NCBI GenBank assembly: GCA_020443425.1
Contig: JAGRIE010000005.1
Span: 112,476-176,475, forward strand
DNA length: 64,000 nt
DNA from: Halioglobus sp.
Lineage (GTDB): Bacteria; Pseudomonadota; Gammaproteobacteria; Pseudomonadales; Halieaceae
Direction of reading: 5' to 3'
Part shown: positions 7,580-13,819 of the stretch, piece after piece
How the letters are laid out: each line of letters begins with the position of its first letter
How positions within the stretch are numbered: the stretch's first letter is position 1
Notes under the pieces: model-generated
The model's input: only the letters and a program-made list of their open reading frames with translations
Told to the model about the DNA's origin: nothing
The model's database searches: none
Translations under genes and position numbers: made by a program

Positions 7580-9253
7580 ATGAACCCATCGCCAACCGCC
7601 ACTGACTTCCTCATTCCCGACTACCTCCTGCAGCGTCTGGCCGAAATCGGCATTCACCATATTTTCGGTGTGCCGGGCGACTTCATCATGCCGTTCTTCG
7701 GCCGCATCGCCGGATCCGCTGTAGAACACATCGGCTGCTGCAATGAACTCAATGCCGGCTACGCCGCCGACGGTTACGCGAGGGTGCAGGGTGCCGGGGC
7801 TGTCGTCGTCACCGGTGGCGTCGGCCCGCTCAGTCTTATCAACGCGGTGGCGGGAGCCTACGCCGAGAATGTGCCTGTCGTCGTTATCGCCGGCGGACCC
7901 GGCGTCGCCACCTTCCGGCGGCAGCCCAAAATCCATCACACCATTCCGGGAAACTTCCTCGCGCCAGTGAAGATGATGGCCGAGGTGACCGCTGCCGCTG
8001 TTTTGCTGGACGACGCAGCAACCGCACCGGCACACATCGACGCGGCTATCGCGGCCTGCCTCTCCACCTGCAAACCGGTCTATATTGAAATACCGATGGA
8101 TATACAGAAGGCAGCCTGCGAACGACCCGAACCACTGGCGCTGCCCGAACGCATCTCACCACGTTCCCCAGCGCAGGTGCGCTCTCTCGCCGGCGAGATC
8201 GCAGCCAGGATCGGCAACGGTGAGCGCGTGGTCATCTGTGTCGGCCACGAGGTGGAGCGCTTCCAACTCCAGGCGCAGCTGACGGCACTGATCGACAAGA
8301 CCGGGCTGCCGGTCGCGTCCATGATGTTTGGGAAAGCCGGCTATGTTGAGTGCCTGGACAGTTGTATCGGCCTGTACATGGGCGCGATCTCTCCCGACGA
8401 GGTGCGCACGTTCGTCGAGGACGCCGACCTCGTGCTCTTCATCGGCGCCCATGAAACCGATATGAATATGGGTATCGGCACGGCAAGGTTACAACCCGAG
8501 CGGACGGTCTTCCTGCGCGAGGGCGAGGCCGTGTTCAAAGACAGGACCTGCAGCGATATACCGCTCGGCGATTTTCTCGTCGAACTCACACGACAAAGCG
8601 AGGCCGCGGGTGGTATGCGCTTCCCGGCACAGCCGGTGCAATCGTTCTTCTACAGCCGGAACGAGCCCTTTCAAGCAGCGCCCACAGACGCACTGACCAG
8701 CACCCGTTTCTACCGGCGACTGGTACATTTCATCCAGCCCGGTGATGTGATTGCCGCCGACACCAGTGCCGGCATCAATTCCGCCAGTTTCCAGTTACAG
8801 CAGGATGCCATTTCAATCACCACCCCATACTGGGCGTCAATGGGCATGTGCTTTGGCGCGGCGGTGGGCGCCAGCTTTGCGCCCAGGCTGTCAAACCGTG
8901 TGATAGCACTGGAGGGGGACGGCTCACTGCTGATGACCATCCAGGAGCTGTCGACCCTGGCCCGCTACCAGAAGCCCACCATCGTTTTTGTACTGAACAA
9001 CAAGGGCTATACCGTTGAGCGCATGATCCACGATGGCGCGTTCAACGATATTCCCGAGTGGCGCTACCACAAACTCCCCGAGGTCATTCCCGGCTGTCAC
9101 AGCCTGCAGGTCCGCACCGAGGGAGACCTGGAGCACGCCCTGGCCGCCGCGGGGGAGCACAGCGGGCCGGGGCCCCTGATTATCGAAGTCCACCTGGACG
9201 CGCGCGACGTGTCTGACCTGTTCCAGGTGTTTACCCGCTTTTTCCAGCCCTGA
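7580..9253 (+). CDS. ThDP-dependent 2-keto-acid decarboxylase family enzyme
   Basis: A 557-residue member of the pyruvate/indolepyruvate decarboxylase group. The catalytic Glu lies in CCNELNAGYAADGYAR (about residue 56), the paired His motif of decarboxylases in KIHHTIPGNF (about 118-119), and the ThDP/Mg motif runs from GDGSLLMT to NNKGYTVE (about 453-482). The full three-domain length is present. Presence of HH, Glu and NNKGYTVE argues for a decarboxylase making an aldehyde from a 2-keto acid, rather than acetolactate synthase. It is transcribed away from the LuxC/LuxE-like run, so both arms may generate or handle aldehydes. The upstream ribosome site is weak (CCGGAAT). The substrate (aromatic or branched keto acid) is not determinable. 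Confidence 0.8.
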   Translation: MNPSPTATDFLIPDYLLQRLAEIGIHHIFGVPGDFIMPFFGRIAGSAVEHIGCCNELNAGYAADGYARVQGAGAVVVTGGVGPLSLINAVAGAYAENVPVVVIAGGPGVATFRRQPKIHHTIPGNFLAPVKMMAEVTAAAVLLDDAATAPAHIDAAIAACLSTCKPVYIEIPMDIQKAACERPEPLALPERISPRSPAQVRSLAGEIAARIGNGERVVICVGHEVERFQLQAQLTALIDKTGLPVASMMFGKAGYVECLDSCIGLYMGAISPDEVRTFVEDADLVLFIGAHETDMNMGIGTARLQPERTVFLREGEAVFKDRTCSDIPLGDFLVELTRQSEAAGGMRFPAQPVQSFFYSRNEPFQAAPTDALTSTRFYRRLVHFIQPGDVIAADTSAGINSASFQLQQDAISITTPYWASMGMCFGAAVGASFAPRLSNRVIALEGDGSLLMTIQELSTLARYQKPTIVFVLNNKGYTVERMIHDGAFNDIPEWRYHKLPEVIPGCHSLQVRTEGDLEHALAAAGEHSGPGPLIIEVHLDARDVSDLFQVFTRFFQP

Positions 9254-9309
9254 TACAGCAGTGGCAGTACCATGCGGCCCATTGCAGGGCGGCCGCGCGC
9301 TACCGGCGA

Positions 9310-10077
9310 CTACAGCGAGAGCAAGGTTCCGGCGGTCCAGCCGCCGTCGACCACCAGCGGGTGACCTGTGATAAACGACGCTTCATCCGAGGCCAGGAAC
9401 AGAATGGCGTTGGCGATCTCGTCAGCTTCACCGAAGCGGCCCATCAGGTGCGCCTCTTCCATCTGCTGCTTCATAGCGCGCATACTTTCATCCTGCAGCG
9501 CCGCCGTGAGCGGCGTCTCAATCGCCCCCGGACACACGCAGTTCACCCGGATGCCGCTCTTGGCGAAATCGGCAGCCATGTTACGGGTCATCTGTATGAC
9601 GGCCCCTTTCGAGGTGCCGTAGGTAATCTGCCCGTTCAAGCCGACCATCCCTTCAATACTGGCGATATGCACAATGCTGCCACTGCCCTGCTGCAACATG
9701 GATTTGGCCGCGTGCTTGGCAAACAGGAAACTGCCCTTCAGGTTGATATTCATCACGCGATCCCACTCAGCCTCATCGACATCAGTGGTGGCACCGTAAC
9801 TGGACACACCAGCCGCATTGACGAGTACATCGATACGGCCGAATTTTTCCACCGCACGTTCAACCGCCGAGATCACTGCCGCCTCACGGGTGACATCACC
9901 GGTCAGGAAATCACTGCCCTTCGCACAGGACGCCACAGCCTGCCAGGCCTCGCCCCCCTCGTTCACATCGAAACCGACGACGGTAGCGCCCTCCTGCGCG
10001 AAACGCAGGGCTGTCGCGTTGCCAATTCCGGAGGCCGCACCACTGACCAGCGCCACTTTATCTTTGAGTCTGTCCAT
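9310..10077 (-). CDS. Short-chain dehydrogenase/reductase (SDR)
   Basis: A 255-residue classical SDR with all standard motifs: GAASGIGNA (about 13-21), NAAG near residue 88, catalytic Ser in HIASIEG, YGTSK (Tyr/Lys pair near 153-157), the PG motif VCPGAIETP, and a C-terminal DGGWT. ATG 10077 is chosen; GTG 10080 is directly in front. AGGTG lies about seven bases upstream. It converges with the ThDP decarboxylase gene over 56 bp, which contains only short GC-rich repeats. It probably oxidises a secondary alcohol or reduces a ketone with NAD(P); the substrate is unknown, though its location ties it to the aldehyde/alcohol chemistry of this region. Confidence 0.88.
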   Translation of the reverse strand: MDRLKDKVALVSGAASGIGNATALRFAQEGATVVGFDVNEGGEAWQAVASCAKGSDFLTGDVTREAAVISAVERAVEKFGRIDVLVNAAGVSSYGATTDVDEAEWDRVMNINLKGSFLFAKHAAKSMLQQGSGSIVHIASIEGMVGLNGQITYGTSKGAVIQMTRNMAADFAKSGIRVNCVCPGAIETPLTAALQDESMRAMKQQMEEAHLMGRFGEADEIANAILFLASDEASFITGHPLVVDGGWTAGTLLSL

Positions 10078-10528
10078 CACATCGCACCTGTTAAATCGGA
10101 TTATTGTTATGGCTGGTGCCCGCCTCGGGCAAAAGCCGTGGAATACACCACTGCCTGCGAGCGACCACAGAACACGCGGCCGCCGCCGAACGCGGCTTCA
10201 AAATAGAATTAACGGGCTCGTAATGTAAAACCCGCATCGTGTGAAAACAAGTACATAACGACGCGAATGCTTGGCTTATTCAATCAACCAGCGCGCGACC
10301 AAAAGCCGGGGTTCTTTGTTGACCTCAAATAGCCTGTTCCACGCGCGATTACGGGCTGTAACGCCATTCACACCACACAGACATGTGATAGTATTTTTTC
10401 GCAGTGTGGCTGCGTCGAGCGCAACTCTACAGCCGCTGCAACCGCTTTCACACCATTGACGCGACAGCGCCGAATAGGAATATTCACTAATTACAACAAG
10501 CCAGAAACATCCAGCGGAGAAACACAAC
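10078..10528. other. 451-bp intergenic region upstream of the LLM gene
   Basis: No supportable gene: the small ORFs here lack start context and recognisable residues. The region separates divergent genes (SDR left, LLM oxidoreductase right). Two copies of TTCACACCA occur 80 bp apart at 10367-10375 and 10447-10455, in a stretch richer in A/T than its surroundings; they could be activator or repressor half-sites. GGAG is located nine bases before the ATG at 10529. Confidence 0.4.
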
Positions 10529-11629
10529 ATGAGTCAGGAATTTCCGGAATTGGGTATTTACACACTGCCCGGCAGAATCAGCGATCCACAGCGAACCCTT
10601 GAGGAGGTGCCACTGGCCGAAGAGCTGGGTATCGGTTCGATATGGCCTGCGGAGCGGTACGACTACAAGAATGTCGAAGTCCTGTGCGGGGCCGCCGCCG
10701 CCATTACATCCTCGATAAAGATTGCCACCGGCCTGATGAACTACCCCACCCACCATCCGATGGAACTCTGCTCGTTCGGCGCAACCATGAGCCACCTCTC
10801 TGGCAATCGCTTTGCCATGGGCTTCGGTCGCGGCTTTGATCGACTGTACGATGTATTCGGCTCACCGCGCGCCAATATGCAGGGGTTGAGTGAGATCCCG
10901 GAAGTCCTGCGCAGCCTGTGGAACAACGGCATGTTCTCCGGCGAGAACTCGATCGGCAAGTTTCCCTACCTGTTTATGAAAACCCCGCCGGACAATGCAC
11001 CCCCGATGCTGCTCGGTGCAATGGGACCGAAGACACTGGCACTCGCCGGCCGTCACTACGACGGCGTACTGCTACACCCGTTCCTGACAGACAGGGCGAT
11101 TAGCGAGTCGGCAGAGATAGTGCGCAGCGCCGCCGAACAGGCCGGTCGTGACCGGAATGCCTGCAAGGTGTGGGCAACACTGGTCAGTGCAGCCGACCAG
11201 AGCGAGGAGGAGACGCTGGCGATAGGCCCGGCCCGCCTGCTCACTTATGTGCATATGGACGGCTATGGCGAGTTGATGTGCAAAATAAACGGCTGGGACC
11301 CTGCTGTCCTGAGAGAGATCCGCAACCACCCGCTGTTCGAAGGCGGAAAATCCGCTGACCAGGACTTCACTCGCTACGAGACGGCGGAGGTGACGTCGCT
11401 GTTCCCCGACCACTGGATGCCGGAGTCAGCCGCACTGGGTAGCGCAGAGCACTGCGCCAATCGCCTCAACGACCAGTTTGATGCCGGCGCTGACGGCGTC
11501 CTGATTCACGGCAGTCTGCCGCGGCAGGTAAAAACCCTGCTGGCAGCGTATCGAAAGGTCAGGCGCAAAGACTACTTCGAGCAGCACGACCCGTGGTTTG
11601 CACCGTCACCGGTCGGCACTGGCTTCTAG
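10529..11629 (+). CDS. LLM-class (luciferase-like) flavin/F420-dependent oxidoreductase
   Basis: A 366-residue TIM-barrel protein of the bacterial luciferase superfamily. Typical features are the N-terminal strand PELGIYTLPG, then SIWPAERYDYKNVEVL, GLMNYPTHHPMELCSFG, RFAMGFGRGFD, and MLLGAMGPKTLALAGRHYDG, the flavin phosphate-binding strand. Members act as flavin-dependent monooxygenases or F420-dependent dehydrogenases; the sequence recalls a mycobacterial-type F420 subgroup, but this is memory-based. It is the first gene of a plus-strand cassette, 60 bp before a haloalkane dehalogenase. It lacks a LuxB-like partner gene, so light emission is not implied, yet it lies within 3.2 kb of the LuxC/LuxE-like run. 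Substrate unknown. Confidence 0.85.
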   Translation: MSQEFPELGIYTLPGRISDPQRTLEEVPLAEELGIGSIWPAERYDYKNVEVLCGAAAAITSSIKIATGLMNYPTHHPMELCSFGATMSHLSGNRFAMGFGRGFDRLYDVFGSPRANMQGLSEIPEVLRSLWNNGMFSGENSIGKFPYLFMKTPPDNAPPMLLGAMGPKTLALAGRHYDGVLLHPFLTDRAISESAEIVRSAAEQAGRDRNACKVWATLVSAADQSEEETLAIGPARLLTYVHMDGYGELMCKINGWDPAVLREIRNHPLFEGGKSADQDFTRYETAEVTSLFPDHWMPESAALGSAEHCANRLNDQFDAGADGVLIHGSLPRQVKTLLAAYRKVRRKDYFEQHDPWFAPSPVGTGF

Positions 11630-11689
11630 CACCCCGCCGGGGCTGGCCGCCTGATTCCGCTAACGGACATTCAATAAGGAGGTTTAACC

Positions 11690-12568
11690 ATGCTGTCAGA
11701 AACCCTGGATTACCAGAAGAAATTTGCCGACGTCAACGGCAGGCAGATCGCCTACATCGAGCAGGGCAGCGGTGACCCGATCGTGCTGCTGCACGGCAAC
11801 CCGACCTCCTCATTCCTGTGGCGCAATGTGTTACCTGAACTCACTGCCAGTGGTCGCGTGATTGTGCCGGACCTTATCGGCCATGGCGATTCAGCGAAAC
11901 TTCCGGCCAGTGAAGGCCCGGAGCGTTACACGCTGGAGGTCGCCTACGATTTCGTGAACGGCCTGCTCGAGGTTATCGGTGCCGACGACAATGTGACTCT
12001 GGTGATTCACGACTGGGGCAGCGCTATCGGCTTTATGTGGGCGATGCGACATCCGGCAGCCGTGAAAGGTGTCGCCTATATGGAAGGCATCGTCAAACCG
12101 GTGACCTGGGCTGACTGGCCGGAAGGCGCCGTCGGTATCTTCAAGGGCTTTCGCTCCGACAAGGGCGAGGACCTGATCCTCAACCGCAATATGTTCATCG
12201 AGGCCGTGCTGCCCAGTTCAGTGCTGCGGACACTGACAGAGGCAGAAATGGCAGCCTACCGCGCACCCCACCTGGAGCCCGGGGACCGGCAGCCACTGCT
12301 GAACTGGCCGCGACAAATCCCGATAGAGGGCGAGCCCGAGGATGTGGTGGCACTGGTCGACGAATACGGCGCCTTCATGGCCGGCAGCCAGATACCGAAA
12401 CTGTTTATCAACGCAGATCCGGGCTCCATACTCACAGGCCCGCAGCGCGAATTCTGCCGCAGTTGGCCGAACCAGCAGGAAGTGACTGTGACAGGCCTGC
12501 ATTTCATCCAGGAGGACTCGCCGGTTGAGATCGGCCGGGCCGTTGCCAACTGGTTATCCAAGCTTTAA
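11690..12568 (+). CDS. Haloalkane dehalogenase, subfamily II type
   Basis: A 292-residue alpha/beta hydrolase whose active site lines up with LinB/DhaA: HGNPTSSFLWRN with halide-binding Asn37, nucleophile Asp108 and halide-binding Trp109 in IHDWGSAIGF, acid Glu132 in AYMEGIVKP, and base His271 in GLHFIQEDSP. All five diagnostic positions are kept, so hydrolytic cleavage of carbon-halogen bonds is the expected reaction. A near-perfect AAGGAGG ribosome site lies seven to eight bases before the ATG. No signal peptide, so cytoplasmic. Marine bacteria carry such enzymes often, with natural halocarbons as presumed substrates. Renilla luciferase belongs to the same fold family, but the intact Asp-His-Glu triad and Trp109 favour a dehalogenase. 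Confidence 0.88.
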   Translation: MLSETLDYQKKFADVNGRQIAYIEQGSGDPIVLLHGNPTSSFLWRNVLPELTASGRVIVPDLIGHGDSAKLPASEGPERYTLEVAYDFVNGLLEVIGADDNVTLVIHDWGSAIGFMWAMRHPAAVKGVAYMEGIVKPVTWADWPEGAVGIFKGFRSDKGEDLILNRNMFIEAVLPSSVLRTLTEAEMAAYRAPHLEPGDRQPLLNWPRQIPIEGEPEDVVALVDEYGAFMAGSQIPKLFINADPGSILTGPQREFCRSWPNQQEVTVTGLHFIQEDSPVEIGRAVANWLSKL

Positions 12569-12600
12569 CTCTCCCTTCAATATCACAAGGTAGCCCAATC

Positions 12601-12915
12601 ATGCCTGACATCCCCGTCTATATCGTCGCCAACCTCATCGCCCATGACAAGGCGGAGTATTTGAAATATGAGAAAGGCTTTTTCCCGCTATTAAAAAAGC
12701 ACGGCGGCTCGTTCATTACCTATGATGATAACGCCAAGCACCTGGAAGGCTCCGAACCCCGTCCCGGCCGCATGATAATTTTCCAGTTTCCCTCAGAGGC
12801 AGCGGCCGAGGCCTGGTACAACGACCCCGAGTACCAGGCGCTGTCGGAACATCGCCGCGCCGGCACCGACACGGTATCACTGACCCTGGTACACGGCCTG
12901 CCCCCGCGCAGCTGA
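12601..12915 (+). CDS. DUF1330 domain protein
   Basis: A 104-residue ferredoxin-fold (dimeric alpha/beta barrel) protein. YIVANLIAHDKAEYLKYEKG near the start and SEAAAEAWYNDPEYQAL followed by R-x-A-G-T at the end are typical of DUF1330. No enzymatic activity is established for the family; dimeric barrel proteins often bind small hydrophobic molecules or remove reactive products. It follows the dehalogenase by 32 bp with AAGGTAG upstream, so it is probably the third gene of that transcript. A GC-rich hairpin overlaps its stop codon. Confidence 0.85.
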   Translation: MPDIPVYIVANLIAHDKAEYLKYEKGFFPLLKKHGGSFITYDDNAKHLEGSEPRPGRMIIFQFPSEAAAEAWYNDPEYQALSEHRRAGTDTVSLTLVHGLPPRS

Positions 12916-12933
12916 TCACAGCGCGCGGGGGCA
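12899..12933 (+). terminator. GC-rich hairpin at end of the LLM-dehalogenase-DUF1330 cassette
   Basis: Perfect 11-bp arms TGCCCCCGCGC and GCGCGGGGGCA are separated by 13 bases that contain the DUF1330 stop codon. No U-rich tract follows directly; a T7 run comes only about 35 bases later (near 12968). A terminator or mRNA-stabilising hairpin is likely. Confidence 0.5.
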
Positions 12934-13131
12934 ACTGCAACAGCTTCGCGCAGCGGCCCAGGTGTCAGCTTTTTTTACACCACTGCCAGGATTGCCGGTC
13001 AGCGGTCAGCCGCTATCGGCGCAAGGCCGCGAAAACACAAGATATCCCGTTGCGTGGCGTATTTCTTGCTGCTTTTTTCGACTATGCCGCGCACAGGCGA
13101 CGGCAATAATAAAAACAGGAGCGCTCGAATT

Positions 13132-13743
13132 TTGCCTATTCCACTCAATACCAAACGATTGCTCGCGACCCTGGCCGTCATCTGCCTGGCACAGGTCTCC
13201 CAGGCACACGCGGCACTGTTGACCCTGGAGCCCGATACCGCACAGGTCGACAGCGGCGACGCCGTATCGCTGGCACTGGTGGTCAGTGGCCTCGGCAATT
13301 TCACGGCCGACTCACTGGGGGCCTTTGACATCTCAGTGACCTACGATGCCGCCGTGCTGTCCTTCACCGACTACACACTGGGTGACGTCTTCCTCGGGAA
13401 TACCAGCCTGTTTACGGCACTGGATGTCAGTGCCGGCGATAGCGGCGGTGCGTTCAACGTGGCACAGATCAGCCTGCTACCTGCCACCACGCTGAACACG
13501 CGGCAACCAGGCAGTTTCATCCTGGCCTTGCTGAATTTCGATGTGATCGCACTGGCGCCGGGGGCGGCGACCGCCGTGTCCCTGCCGGACACTGCTGTGT
13601 TGGCCGACCAGAACGGTTTTGCACTGCCGGTCTCTTATGGTGGTCCGGCAACGATCAGCGCCGTGCCACTGCCGGGAACACTGCTGCTGGTACTCAGTGG
13701 TTTGCTGGGCTGGAGCGTCATCGCACGGGCGAGCAGGCCCTGA
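13132..13743 (+). CDS. Exported cohesin-domain-like protein with PEP-CTERM-type tail
   Basis: About 203 residues. A Sec signal peptide (KRLLATLAVICLAQVSQAHA) is followed by a cohesin-like beta-sandwich: LEPDTAQVDSGDAVSLALVV, then LGAFDISVTYDAAVLSF, then a late FDVIALAPG strand, as in cohesin/type-carrier domains. The C-terminus VPLPGTLLLVLSGLLG plus basic residues is a VPLPA/PEP-CTERM-like exosortase sorting signal: short Pro motif, hydrophobic helix, Arg-rich end. The start is set at TTG 13132 because AGGAG lies ten bases upstream and the signal peptide begins right there; ATG 13084 or 13054 in frame are alternatives. The next gene has a dockerin-like Ca-binding module, so the two may bind one another. 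No exosortase gene is in view. Confidence 0.7.
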   Translation: MPIPLNTKRLLATLAVICLAQVSQAHAALLTLEPDTAQVDSGDAVSLALVVSGLGNFTADSLGAFDISVTYDAAVLSFTDYTLGDVFLGNTSLFTALDVSAGDSGGAFNVAQISLLPATTLNTRQPGSFILALLNFDVIALAPGAATAVSLPDTAVLADQNGFALPVSYGGPATISAVPLPGTLLLVLSGLLGWSVIARASRP

Positions 13744-13819
13744 TCCCGCCCCTCTGGGTCGCAGGTGCGGCTGGGCCTGTCCGGAGAAAACACAACAACA
13801 CATAATCGGGAGCGCCCTC

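Noticed and set aside
9270-9300. GCGGCC / GGCCGC repeat between convergent genes as terminator
   Set aside because: Stem only six bases with an eleven-base loop and no T-run; too weak to list.
10276-10530. Minus-strand 84-codon frame in the LLM upstream gap
   Set aside because: No ribosome site, no family-like pattern, and it spans the presumed promoter and start of the LLM gene.
11690-12568. Renilla-type luciferase
   Set aside because: The haloalkane dehalogenase catalytic set (Asp108, Trp109, Glu132, His271, Asn37) is complete, and dehalogenase activity explains it better.
1-12915. A true bioluminescence (lux) operon
   Set aside because: No LuxA/LuxB pair, LuxD or LuxG; the LLM protein is single and belongs to a different subgroup, and the LuxE/LuxC homologues sit with catabolic genes.
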